This document shows positions 6,393-15,212 of a stretch of DNA of 64,000 nucleotides, one piece after another (position 1 is the stretch's first letter; each line of letters opens with the position of its first letter). Origin of the DNA: Dialister histaminiformans (GTDB lineage Bacteria; Bacillota; Negativicutes; Veillonellales; Dialisteraceae); assembly GCF_900103425.1 (NCBI RefSeq), contig NZ_FMXA01000006.1:1-64000 (forward strand). The letters run 5' to 3'. Below the pieces are notes generated by a model. It did not search any database, was not told the DNA's origin, and saw only the letters and a list, made by a program, of their open reading frames with translations. The translations under genes were made by a program, and so were the position numbers.

Positions 6393-9300
6393 ATGTCAGA
6401 TTCCTACAAGGAAGCGGACTATGAAAATACTATTATAGAACTGTTTCAAAATATGGGATACCAATATGTATATGGACCAGATGTGGAGCGGAATTATAAG
6501 GACCCTTTTTATGAAATAGATTTGGAGGATTCTATACGCCGAATTAATCCCCGTATGCCGGCAAGTGCCATTCATGAAGCACTTTTCAAACTGAAAAACT
6601 TTGAGAATGCTCATCTGGTGCAGAAAAATGCCCTCTTTATGAGCTATATCCAGAATGGGATAGAAGTTCGGTACTTACAGAATGGTGAAGAACGTTCTGG
6701 TTTGGTCTATCTGGTAGATTATAAAAATCCTGACAACAACTCCTTTGTTATTGCAAACCAATGGACCTTTATTGAAAACAGTGAAAAACGGCCGGATGTA
6801 TTGCTGTTTTTAAACGGGATGCCCATTGTGCTAATGGAATTAAAATCCCCATCTCGGGAAGAAACGGACGCATCGGAAGCTTATCGACAGATTCGGAATT
6901 ACATGCATGAAATTCCTTCTATGTTTATTTATAACTGTATCTGTGTCATGAGCGATCATCTGACTTCAAAGGCTGGGACGATTACATCCGGAGAAGACCG
7001 GTTCATGGAATGGAAAACCAAAGATGGCAGTTATGAAAATACCCAGTATGCCCAGTTTGACACGTTCTTTGAAGGAATTTTTGATAAGAAGAGATTACTC
7101 GATATTATTAAGAACTTTATCTGTTTCTCCAATGAAGGGGTAAAACAATTTAAAATTCTGGTGGGATACCATCAGTATTTTGCTGTTCGTAAAGCCATTG
7201 AGTCAACGAAAAAAGGGGTGGCTACCGATGGTAAAGGGGGCGTTTTCTGGCATACTCAAGGCAGCGGTAAATCCCTTTCCATGGTATTTTATGCGCACTT
7301 ACTGCAGGAAGCTCTGAATTCGCCTACCATCGTTGTGATTACGGATAGAAATGACTTGGATGATCAACTATATGGACAATTTGTAAAATGTAAAGAGTTC
7401 CTCAGGCAGAACCCGATCCATGCAGAAAGTCGAAAAAATTTAAGGGAATTACTGGAAGGTAGAAAAGCTAATGGTATTATTTTCACGACCATGCAAAAGT
7501 TTGAGGAATCTAATGAACCTCTCTCAGAACGGCATAATATCATTGTTATGGCAGATGAGGCGCATCGGAGTCAGTATGGTCTGAAAGAGAAAATTAATTC
7601 CAAAACAGGTGAAATTAAAATAGGCTCCGCCAGAGTTATACGTAATAGCCTGCCCCATGCAACTTATATTGGGTTTACGGGGACACCTATTGCGTTAAAA
7701 GATCGGAATACACGGGAAGTTTTTGGGGATTATATTGATATTTATGATATGACCCAGGCAGTAGAAGATGGAGCAACAAGGCCTGTTTATTATGAAAGCC
7801 GGGTTATCAAATTAAAGCTGGACAAGAAAACTCTTGCTTTGATTGATAAAGAATATGACCTGATGGCTTCCAATGCCGATCCGTTTGTTATTGAACAGAG
7901 TAAAAAAGAATTAGGGCAAATGGAAGCTATCCTGGGGAATGACAAAACTATTGATTCTCTGGTTAAAGATATTCTGGATCATTACGAACATAATCGAGAA
8001 CATTTATTAACCGGAAAAGCTATGATTGTAGCCTATTCCCGGCCTATTGCCATGAAGATCTATCATAGGATTCTGGAATTACGTCCTGATTGGAATGAAA
8101 AAGTGAAAGTTGTTATGACAGGCTCCAACAAAGATCCGGAAGAATGGGCTAAAATTATCGGGAATAAATATCATAAAGACGAATTGGCGAAAGAATTCAA
8201 AGACAATGACAGCCCATTTAAAATTGCTATTGTAGTTGATATGTGGCTCACTGGCTTTGACGTTCCATCTCTGGCAACTATGTATATTTATAAACCCATG
8301 AGAGGATACAATTTAATGCAGGCTATCGCCCGGGTAAATCGGGTGTTCCGGGATAAAGAGGGCGGCCTTATTGTTGATTATGTAGGGATTGCTTCAGCTT
8401 TGAAAGAAGCCATGAACGATTATACCGCCAGGGATAAAAAGAACTATGGGAATATGGATATTGCCAAGGCTGCATATCCTAAATTCCAGGAAAAATTGTC
8501 TATTTGCCAGGATCTTTTCTACGGTTATGATTACTCTGATTTTCTGCATGGAAGTAATCTGGAACGCTCCAAAGCCATTAGCGGTGCGGTGAACTTTATT
8601 GTTGGTGTTAGTAAAAAAGATGAGAGAGAAAACTTCCTGAAAGAAGCCCTTTTGCTGAAGCAGTCGTTATCTCTGTGTTCTTCTCTTGCAACAGAAGATG
8701 AACGGATTGAAGCGGCTTTCTTTGAATCTGTACGCGTATTGGTTGGGCGATTGATGAACCAAGGTAGAGGAAAGAAAATTTCACTGCCTGAAATGAATGC
8801 TCGGATTAATGAGCTTTTGAAAGCCAGTATTAAGAGTGAAGGGGTACTGAATCTTTTCCAGGGAGCAGGGGAAGACTTTTCGTTGTTCGATCCAAAATTT
8901 CTGGCCGAAATTGCCAAGATGAAAGAAAAAAACCTGGCGGTAGAACTACTGAAGAAACTTATTGCCGATCAGGTAAGCGTTTATAGAAGAACTAATGTGG
9001 TTAGGTCAAAAAAATTCAGTGAGATGATGCAGCAGGCGATGAATCGGTATTTGAATGGCATGTTGACCAATGAGCAGGTAATTGAAGAACTGTTGCAAAT
9101 GGCCAAACAAATTCAAACCGCACGAAAAGAAGGGGAAAAACTCGGATTAACATCAGATGAATCAGCCTTTTATGATGCTTTGACAAAACCAAGAGCGATT
9201 AAAGATTTTTATCAAAACAATGAACTGATTGCTATGACAAAAGAGTTAACAGATGCATTACGTAGAAATCGCACGGTTGATTGGCAGAAAAGAGACAGTG

Positions 9301-9530
9301 CCAGAGCCAAAATGCGTATGATGATTAAGAGACTCCTAAAAAAGCATAAGTACCCACCGGAAGGAATGGGGGATGCTGTACAGACAGTTATGACTCAGTG
9401 CGAGTTATGGGCAGATAACAATGATATGGAAGATAGATCTTCTAATGCTTCTTATTGGAGAAAAGCTTATGCAGATGAATACTGTGAGGTAAACAAAGCA
9501 GCAGAACCCGGTATTGAATATAATACATAA
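6393..9530 (+). CDS. hsdR: Type I R-M restriction and translocation subunit HsdR
   Basis: The motor and nuclease subunit, which translocates DNA using ATP and cleaves it away from the target. The 1045 residues contain the N-terminal PD-ExK nuclease (Asp135 in RPDVLLF, Glu149-Leu-Lys151), Walker A GSGKS at 290-294, DEAH at 388-391, the GFTGTP motif, and helicase motif VI QAIARVNRVFRD. ATG 6393 is preferred because AAGGAG at 6378-6383 lies nine bases ahead. An in-frame TTG at 6384 abuts the ribosome binding site. The frame is complete, so the locus should restrict. It lies beyond the spare hsdS halves, outside the invertible part. Confidence 0.96.
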   Translation: MSDSYKEADYENTIIELFQNMGYQYVYGPDVERNYKDPFYEIDLEDSIRRINPRMPASAIHEALFKLKNFENAHLVQKNALFMSYIQNGIEVRYLQNGEERSGLVYLVDYKNPDNNSFVIANQWTFIENSEKRPDVLLFLNGMPIVLMELKSPSREETDASEAYRQIRNYMHEIPSMFIYNCICVMSDHLTSKAGTITSGEDRFMEWKTKDGSYENTQYAQFDTFFEGIFDKKRLLDIIKNFICFSNEGVKQFKILVGYHQYFAVRKAIESTKKGVATDGKGGVFWHTQGSGKSLSMVFYAHLLQEALNSPTIVVITDRNDLDDQLYGQFVKCKEFLRQNPIHAESRKNLRELLEGRKANGIIFTTMQKFEESNEPLSERHNIIVMADEAHRSQYGLKEKINSKTGEIKIGSARVIRNSLPHATYIGFTGTPIALKDRNTREVFGDYIDIYDMTQAVEDGATRPVYYESRVIKLKLDKKTLALIDKEYDLMASNADPFVIEQSKKELGQMEAILGNDKTIDSLVKDILDHYEHNREHLLTGKAMIVAYSRPIAMKIYHRILELRPDWNEKVKVVMTGSNKDPEEWAKIIGNKYHKDELAKEFKDNDSPFKIAIVVDMWLTGFDVPSLATMYIYKPMRGYNLMQAIARVNRVFRDKEGGLIVDYVGIASALKEAMNDYTARDKKNYGNMDIAKAAYPKFQEKLSICQDLFYGYDYSDFLHGSNLERSKAISGAVNFIVGVSKKDERENFLKEALLLKQSLSLCSSLATEDERIEAAFFESVRVLVGRLMNQGRGKKISLPEMNARINELLKASIKSEGVLNLFQGAGEDFSLFDPKFLAEIAKMKEKNLAVELLKKLIADQVSVYRRTNVVRSKKFSEMMQQAMNRYLNGMLTNEQVIEELLQMAKQIQTARKEGEKLGLTSDESAFYDALTKPRAIKDFYQNNELIAMTKELTDALRRNRTVDWQKRDSARAKMRMMIKRLLKKHKYPPEGMGDAVQTVMTQCELWADNNDMEDRSSNASYWRKAYADEYCEVNKAAEPGIEYNT

Positions 9531-9591
9531 AGAGTAGAGATAAAAAATGAGTAAAGGCTGAATACAGCAAAAATTAAATAAGGGAAGGTAA

Positions 9592-9743
9592 ATGATGAGA
9601 ATTTTGGATATATTGATGGTCATATTGATACTAATAAGCATGTATTTTTGGACTTTCAAAAAATTGCCGTCGAAGGACTGATATCAGGGATTATACTGGG
9701 CTTTTATTTTGGCTGGCGATTAAATAATGGAAACCATCATTAA
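9592..9743 (+). pseudogene. Small two-helix membrane ORF, frameshifted at an A run
   Basis: ATG 9592, with GGGAAGG upstream, opens a 29-codon frame with one hydrophobic helix (LDILMVILILISMYFW) that stops at 9681. A run of six A at 9658-9663 precedes a second hydrophobic segment in another frame, AVEGLISGIILGFYFGWRL, which ends at TAA 9741-9743. With seven A the two join into a 50-residue two-helix protein. This suggests a slippage-prone or broken small membrane protein. No family is recognised. Confidence 0.4.
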
Positions 9744-9882
9744 AATCATGATAGTGACTGAGAAGTAGCTCTACATGGTATATAGGGATAGTTTTTTACT
9801 ACATATATAGGCGTTCAGGAAAGAAGCACAAAGAAAAGCTGAAAGCCTATGCATGCAATCCCTCAGGATAGGTGGTAAGGTT

Positions 9883-10404
9883 ATGGATAAGAATAATCAG
9901 GCGGTTCAGATAGCTTTGGATAATATGTATGGCAAAGTGCGCCCTTTTGGGTATTTATTCTATGGAGATGAGCAGAAGGGACTTACCTGCCAGCCGGTAC
10001 CACAGTTTGCCGGGATTCATACGCTGGAAGAATTGTTTGCCGTACTGGAACAATGCTGGGACCAGGAGACGGCATATCCTTCCTGTCAGGAAGAATGGGT
10101 TCCGGAGGATCCGTCTTTTGGGCAGTGTGCGATTACCGCTATGCTGGTGCATGATATGTTTGGTGGCACTATTCATAAGATTCGTGGAGATGGTGGAGGA
10201 ACACACTATTTTAACCGGCTGAACGGAAAGTATGTGGATTTAACGAGGGAACAGTTTGATCTCTATAATTTGCCGGTGGCCTATGAACCAAACCAGGAGA
10301 TACCGAGAGAGTTCTGTGGCAGAAACAAAAATACGTTGATGCGTTATCATCGGTTGCAGTGGAATATCATGCTGTATCTGGGGACGGCTATTTTGCAAAA
10401 ATGA
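9883..10404 (+). CDS. YunG-family protein
   Basis: A soluble protein of 173 residues. The sequence around WVPEDPSFGQCAITAML, the FGG that follows, HYFNRL and DLTREQFDL resembles the Bacillus YunG family (GQCAVTAL, H-Y-N, DLT-QF pattern). The conserved Cys and His look like a catalytic pair, but the activity is unknown. ATG 9883 is preferred to ATG 9853 because AGGTGG lies seven bases ahead. A 12-bp inverted repeat with one mismatch, ATAGGCGTTCAG (9807-9818) / CTGAAAGCCTAT (9839-9850), precedes the gene and may be a terminator or operator. The gene stands alone. Confidence 0.6.
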   Translation: MDKNNQAVQIALDNMYGKVRPFGYLFYGDEQKGLTCQPVPQFAGIHTLEELFAVLEQCWDQETAYPSCQEEWVPEDPSFGQCAITAMLVHDMFGGTIHKIRGDGGGTHYFNRLNGKYVDLTREQFDLYNLPVAYEPNQEIPREFCGRNKNTLMRYHRLQWNIMLYLGTAILQK

Positions 10405-10563
10405 AATATTGAGAGGGAAAGCCTGTATCTTTTGATGAGTCTGGCAGATAGGCTTATCTTTATATTTCAGCTTTTCTGTCCCCAGAATAGGATATTTCCT
10501 AAAAGTTTAATTTTACTAATTTTGTAATAAAGTGTGGTATAAAGAGTTATTTATTTTACCATA

Positions 10564-10592
10564 TTGCTATTAATTCGCCTACACCGTATAAT
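10564..10592 (+). promoter_or_regulatory. Candidate promoter of fba
   Basis: TTGCTA (10564-10569) and TATAAT (10587-10592) with a 17-bp spacer, about 100 bp before the fba start. Confidence 0.6.
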
Positions 10593-10692
10593 AAGAAGTG
10601 AATTATAAACGTAAATTTATTTTTACGTATATACTATTATAGGTTTATATGATTATATTGTGTATTTCTTATGAATACAGAAGGGGTTTAAC

Positions 10693-11625
10693 ATGGCATT
10701 AACAGATACCAAAGAAATGTTCAGAAAAGCATATGAAGGTCATTATGCGATTGGGGCATTTAATGTAAATAACATGGAAATCATTCAGGGGATTATGGAA
10801 GCAGCTCATGAAGAACAGTCTGCGGTTATTCTTCAGGCTTCCGAAGGTGCCAGAAAGTATGCAGGCTCTCCATACATTGTTGATTTGGTAAAGACAGCGG
10901 TACGTCAGTATCCTGAAATTCCGGTAGCTCTCCATCTGGATCATGGTTCCTGCTTTGAAGTGTGCAAGGACTGTATTGATGGTGGATTTACTTCTGTCAT
11001 GTTTGATGGCTCCAAGCACCCATTTGAAGAAAATGTGCGCATTACTAAACAGGTTGTTGAATATGCACATGCCCATGGGGTAGTGGTAGAAGCGGAACTG
11101 GGACGTCTTGCCGGTGTAGAAGATATGGTCAGCGTAGATGCCAAGGATGCTATTTTTACGGATCCGGAAGAAGCGGCTGAATTTGTAGCGCTTACCGGTT
11201 GCGATTCTCTGGCTATCGCTATTGGTACCAGCCATGGTGCATATAAGTACAGCGGGGAACCTTATCTGGATTATGAACGTCTGGAAAAGGTAGGTAAGCT
11301 GCTTCCGAATTATCCAATTGTTCTCCATGGTGCATCCACGGTTATTCCGGAATATGTAGCTAAGTGCAATGAATTTGGTGGCAAGGTACTGGGAGCTAAA
11401 GGGGTTCCGGAAGATATGCTCCGCAAGGCAGCAACCATGGCCGTATGCAAGATTAATATCGATACAGATATCCGCCTGGCCATGACTGCAGCTATCAGAG
11501 AAAGTCTGGTTAAGCATCCGGAAAATTTTGACCCGCGTTCTTACCTCAAGGCTGGACGTCAGGCAGTAAAGGATATGGTAAGCCATAAGATTCAGGCAGT
11601 AGTAGGTTCTTCTCACTCTATTTAA
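10693..11625 (+). CDS. fba: Class II fructose-bisphosphate aldolase
   Basis: A cytosolic, zinc-dependent aldolase that interconverts fructose 1,6-bisphosphate with dihydroxyacetone phosphate and glyceraldehyde 3-phosphate. The 310 residues show HLDHG at 81-85, VMFDGSKHPFEENV, EAELGRLAG, GTSHGAYK with the metal ligand His181, HGAS with His212, and KINIDTD near the C-terminus. All are hallmarks of the class II family. AGAAGGGG lies nine bases before ATG 10693. It is monocistronic, with its own promoter and a strong terminator. Confidence 0.96.
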   Translation: MALTDTKEMFRKAYEGHYAIGAFNVNNMEIIQGIMEAAHEEQSAVILQASEGARKYAGSPYIVDLVKTAVRQYPEIPVALHLDHGSCFEVCKDCIDGGFTSVMFDGSKHPFEENVRITKQVVEYAHAHGVVVEAELGRLAGVEDMVSVDAKDAIFTDPEEAAEFVALTGCDSLAIAIGTSHGAYKYSGEPYLDYERLEKVGKLLPNYPIVLHGASTVIPEYVAKCNEFGGKVLGAKGVPEDMLRKAATMAVCKINIDTDIRLAMTAAIRESLVKHPENFDPRSYLKAGRQAVKDMVSHKIQAVVGSSHSI

Positions 11626-11660
11626 TGGGGAAGGGGAAAATCTCAGCTATGGCAATACAA

Positions 11661-11695
11661 AACGGTAGAAGCAAAATGTGCTTCTACCGTTTTTC
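11661..11695. terminator. fba terminator, probably bidirectional
   Basis: A perfect 13-bp stem AACGGTAGAAGCA / TGCTTCTACCGTT (11661-11673, 11679-11691) with a T run. It lies between the convergent fba and mgtC-like genes. Confidence 0.9.
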
Positions 11696-11719
11696 GATGG
11701 GAGACAGGGAGTTGGCCAT

Positions 11720-12412
11720 TCAGACTTCCTCAAAGTACAGAATATGTGGATTATCCCTGAGCTGGCTTTTAAATCTAATTTTCTGGCTGCGTCTGGGAAG
11801 CTGCATGCTGACTACGGCTACGATGAGCTGCTGACCAGACTGGTCTTTGCTGAAATCGAAATCATATAATTTTACATGCAGCTCTTTAAGGAATCTAAGG
11901 AAATAACGGACATCCTCATTGGTTTTAAATTCAATGTACAGATTCAGGCTGCGGGAGTTCCTTCTGAATTTTTTATCCAATGGCCCGAGAACACGATAGA
12001 CAAAGAGAATAAGGATGAATGCAGGAATTACGCATTCAATGAATCCGAAACCGACTGCCAGTCCCACACCTGCACTGGCCCAGAGCCCGGCAGCGGTAGT
12101 AAGTCCCACTACTCGGCTTCTCATGGTGACGATAATTGTACCAACCCCCAGAAAACCGATGCCGCTGATTACCTGAGCGCCCATACGGGTGATATCGATA
12201 TTGGAGCCGGGAAACTGATAAAAAGCAAATTCATTGACAATGATGGCCAGTGCGGCGCCCATGCAGACCAGGGCATGGGTCTTAACCCCTGCCTCCTTAT
12301 TTTTTGCTTCCCTGTCAAGGCCTATGATTGTGCCTGCCAGCGTGGCAATAATGAGACGAGCGATAACGGAGGGGATGCTCCATAAATGGAAAAACGTTAT
12401 GATTGCTGTCAT
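11720..12412 (-). CDS. MgtC/SapB family membrane protein
   Basis: The 230-residue protein has an N-terminal MgtC domain of about four or five helices. Family sequences are LAGTIIGLDREAKNKEAGVKTHALV, split here as GLDREAKNKEAGVKTHALV, plus QVISGIGFLGVGTII and GLTTAAGLWASAGVGLAVG. A soluble ACT-like C-terminal domain of about 90 residues follows. MgtC proteins are linked to low-magnesium survival and modulation of ATP synthase in other bacteria. The role here is not shown. The start is the ATG at 12412-12410, seven bases after AGGAGG. An in-frame ATG two codons upstream is too close to that site. Confidence 0.88.
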   Translation of the reverse strand: MTAIITFFHLWSIPSVIARLIIATLAGTIIGLDREAKNKEAGVKTHALVCMGAALAIIVNEFAFYQFPGSNIDITRMGAQVISGIGFLGVGTIIVTMRSRVVGLTTAAGLWASAGVGLAVGFGFIECVIPAFILILFVYRVLGPLDKKFRRNSRSLNLYIEFKTNEDVRYFLRFLKELHVKLYDFDFSKDQSGQQLIVAVVSMQLPRRSQKIRFKSQLRDNPHILYFEEV

Positions 12413-12656
12413 GTGCATACCTCCTGTTCTATGAACTGCCATGATGTATTGTAAAAACATTGTAAAATATATAATGATATGGTAGCAAAACGGAACAGGG
12501 GATGCAATGGATGAAAGTTCGCTCCTGGAGAGGATTCTTAGTGTATAATGAGTGAGGCTGTATATAGGATGGCCAGGTTATGCAAATTTTATTGCATGGT
12601 TTGGAAAAATACTGATTCGTATAGCTTCTTATATGGTAAAATAAAGAATGTCACAT

Positions 12657-12710
12657 TGTGCATATGCACAGGAAATGAGTTAGAAAAATTTCAGACACCT
12701 GGTCTGAAAT
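12657..12710. promoter_or_regulatory. Two palindromes ahead of mreB (candidate operators)
   Basis: In the 327-bp gap between mgtC and mreB there is a perfect 14-bp palindrome TGTGCATATGCACA (12657-12670). A hairpin ATTTCAGAC / GTCTGAAAT with loop ACCTG (12688-12696 / 12702-12710) follows just before the mreB ribosome binding site. The first looks like a dimeric regulator site. No factor is identified. I saw no convincing -35/-10 pair in the rest of the gap. Confidence 0.4.
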
Positions 12711-12739
12711 ATAAGGTATATTAGGAGAAGGCAAAGGGA

Positions 12740-13774
12740 ATGAAGTCATTTTCCAGATCGGCAAATCATATAGGCATTGATATGGGTTCTTCACAGACCC
12801 GTATTTTTTCAGAGAATCGCTTGCTTTTGGATGAACGAACTGTTGTTGCAGTAGATAGCAAGACGAATGAGATGGTCGGGTTCGGTACAGATGCGATTAT
12901 CCGTTATCATAGCAATCCACAGCGGATACGGCTGGAATGGCCAATCAGAAATGGAGCTATGGTGGATTATTATTACACCAAGGGAATTCTGACCTATTTT
13001 CTGAAAAAGGTTTTAAAGCAGGCACTGGCACGTCCGGAAATCGTTCTGTCCATTTCCAGCGGACTTAGTTCTGTAGCCAGACATGCGCTGATTGATGCGG
13101 TTATGCATGCCGGGGCACAGAAGGCATTCCTGCTTCCTGTAGCGGCTGCGGCTGCGTTGGGACAGGGAATCCGCCTGGATACCCCGGATGTGGTTCTGTC
13201 CATGAATATCGGGCAGGATGTGACTGACTGCGGTATGTTTTCCTGCGGCGGTGTGATCGCGCAGGAACAGGTGGTCTTTGGCGGACGTACGATTAATGAA
13301 GGAATTCAGGCCTACATGCGGGAGAGCCTGCAGATTATCATCGGAATGGATGAGGCTGAATCCATTAAGCAGGACATGGTCTCTGTGGTGGAAGATGGAC
13401 TGGATATGACATTCGCGGTGCATGGCCGGCGTGTAGTGGATGGAGTCTCTGTGGTTATGCAGATGACTTCCTCCCGAATGTATCCGATAATTCAGATGTA
13501 TCTGGAACCGGTGGCTGAACTGGCAGAACGCATTATCCGTCAGGCATCTCCGGATATGGCGGAAGACCTGCTTAAGCATGGATTGCTGTTAACCGGGGGT
13601 ACGGCCAGACTTTCCGGACTGGATAAATGGCTTGCCAACCGTCTGGGTATTCCGGTAAGAGTACCGGAACATGCGGAAATTTCCGCAGTTATGGGATGTA
13701 GTCGTACACTGGATGAATATAAAAAGATTCCGGACCTTATTGAGAGTGGCGAGAAATATTACGGGAGGAATTAG
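12740..13774 (+). CDS. mreB: Rod-shape actin homologue MreB
   Basis: A bacterial actin that guides the elongation machinery along the inner membrane. The 344 residues have the actin-fold phosphate 1 loop IGIDMGSSQTRIF at about 11-23, the phosphate 2 region MNIGQDVTDCG, VVFGGRTINEGIQAYMR and the adenosine motif LLTGGTARLSG. The sequence is more divergent than typical MreB (DMGSSQTR in place of DLGTANT), so it may be an Mbl- or MreBH-like paralogue. It heads the mreBCD operon, with AGGAGAAGG before ATG 12740. Confidence 0.92.
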   Translation: MKSFSRSANHIGIDMGSSQTRIFSENRLLLDERTVVAVDSKTNEMVGFGTDAIIRYHSNPQRIRLEWPIRNGAMVDYYYTKGILTYFLKKVLKQALARPEIVLSISSGLSSVARHALIDAVMHAGAQKAFLLPVAAAAALGQGIRLDTPDVVLSMNIGQDVTDCGMFSCGGVIAQEQVVFGGRTINEGIQAYMRESLQIIIGMDEAESIKQDMVSVVEDGLDMTFAVHGRRVVDGVSVVMQMTSSRMYPIIQMYLEPVAELAERIIRQASPDMAEDLLKHGLLLTGGTARLSGLDKWLANRLGIPVRVPEHAEISAVMGCSRTLDEYKKIPDLIESGEKYYGRN

Positions 13775-13776
13775 CC

Positions 13777-14718
13777 TTGTTCTTTTTTGGAAAACGTAAA
13801 ATTATTACTGCCGTTTGCTTTTTTGTATTTATGGCTGTATGTGGCTGGTTCTGGAGAAACAGAGAGACAGTAAGTTTTGTTTCTCAGCCGCTGTCTACAG
13901 CAGAGGCTCCTTTCCAATATGGAACCAGTCAGATATCCTTACTGGCCCGGTACGGCGGGGCAACGATTGGGCAGATTATTAATCACTGGAAAGAAGTGGA
14001 TACCCTTCGCCATGAAAATGCCAATCTTAAGGCTGAACAGGCAGCGTACAGTGAAATTCTGGCAGAAAATATCCGTCTGAAGGGAATGCTTAATTTTAAA
14101 CAGACCTATACCCAGTACAGCATGCTGGGCGCTAAGGTCATTGCCAAGGATTATAACAGCTGGACAAATACCATTACCATCGACAGAGGATCCAGTGATG
14201 GTGTAAATAAATATATGCCTGTTATTGTGCCACAGGGGGTAGTTGGTTTTGTAAGCTCAGTCAGCCGGTACACGTCTCAGGTACAGCTTCTGGTGGATCC
14301 GCGTACGGCCATTGGGGGGATTGTACAGAGACCGGAATCCCGTGTAGCCTCTATTCTCAAGGGCGATGGGAACAATTCCGATTTCCTTGTGTTCGGAAAC
14401 ATTCCTAAGGAAGCGGACGTTATTAAGGGAGACACCATTGTAACCTCCGGATATGGCGGAGTATATCCTAAGGGATTGCTTATTGGGACGGTAAGCCAGG
14501 TCTCTGCCGATGGTTCTGGGGTATCTCTGGCAGCTTTGGTCAAGCCGGCAGTTGATTTTACAAAGGTTGAAGAAGTATTTATTATTACCAATTCTGTTCA
14601 AAAGGTAAATCCAGGCGATATCAATAACCAGATTCCAATCAAGGAACCGGCTATGAATCCGAATGAACAGCAGGCATCGGATGGAGATACACCGGTTGTA
14701 CCGGCTAAAGGGGAATAG
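13777..14718 (+). CDS. mreC: Rod shape-determining protein MreC
   Basis: A bitopic inner-membrane protein that links MreB to the periplasmic wall synthases. The 313 residues have one N-terminal membrane segment (about 8-24), a coiled-coil stretch near 75-105 (LRHENANLKAEQAAY), and the double beta-barrel MreC core ending VEEVFIITN at about 270. A polar tail follows. The start is TTG 13777, with GGGAGGAA six to seven bases ahead and two bases after the mreB stop, indicating coupling. Confidence 0.93.
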   Translation: MFFFGKRKIITAVCFFVFMAVCGWFWRNRETVSFVSQPLSTAEAPFQYGTSQISLLARYGGATIGQIINHWKEVDTLRHENANLKAEQAAYSEILAENIRLKGMLNFKQTYTQYSMLGAKVIAKDYNSWTNTITIDRGSSDGVNKYMPVIVPQGVVGFVSSVSRYTSQVQLLVDPRTAIGGIVQRPESRVASILKGDGNNSDFLVFGNIPKEADVIKGDTIVTSGYGGVYPKGLLIGTVSQVSADGSGVSLAALVKPAVDFTKVEEVFIITNSVQKVNPGDINNQIPIKEPAMNPNEQQASDGDTPVVPAKGE

Positions 14719-14720
14719 AC

Positions 14721-15212
14721 ATGAGCAGTTTTAGTATGATAGTTACAGGTTTTCTGCTGTTTCTGATTCAGTGGTCTGTATTTCCTTTTCTGTTCAGCGC
14801 GCAGTGGCAACCTGATTTATGGCTTACTGTCATGGTCATGAGCACACTTATTTATGACAAGAAGACCGTTTTTATCTGGGCGGTGGCAGGAGGAATTATT
14901 CAGGATCTTACATCAGGAAGTTCTGTGGGATTCCATCTGTTTAGCTACCTTGTGATAGCGTCACTGTTTTACTGGGGAGGCAGAAGGCGTTTTAACAGGC
15001 ATTGGTATGTTTCCTGCATTGCTGTGATGGCAGGGACGCTTCTTGGTCAGATAATTTTTGCTATCGTGGCAGCGATTTCTGGCGAATGGGTATCTGTTCC
15101 AGCATATATTGCTTTTAAATGTGCGCCCCTGATGCTGGTGAATGGGCTAGCGGCCATATGCCTGCATCGTATACTCTGGAGCATTAGAATTGAGGGGGAT
15201 CCGCAGTGGTAA
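14721..15212 (+). CDS. mreD: Rod shape-determining protein MreD
   Basis: An integral membrane protein of 163 residues with about five hydrophobic segments, the usual size and profile of MreD. It has FLIQWSVFPFLF near the N-terminus, the QDLTSGSSVGFHLFSYL stretch and an IRIEGD C-terminus. It partners with MreC and RodA/PBP2. It starts two bases after mreC, and its last codons overlap mrdA by seven bases. Confidence 0.9.
   Translation: MSSFSMIVTGFLLFLIQWSVFPFLFSAQWQPDLWLTVMVMSTLIYDKKTVFIWAVAGGIIQDLTSGSSVGFHLFSYLVIASLFYWGGRRRFNRHWYVSCIAVMAGTLLGQIIFAIVAAISGEWVSVPAYIAFKCAPLMLVNGLAAICLHRILWSIRIEGDPQW

Noticed and set aside
11625-12385. Plus-strand frames opposite the mgtC-like gene
   Set aside because: They are antisense to a clearly conserved membrane protein and show no family features of their own.
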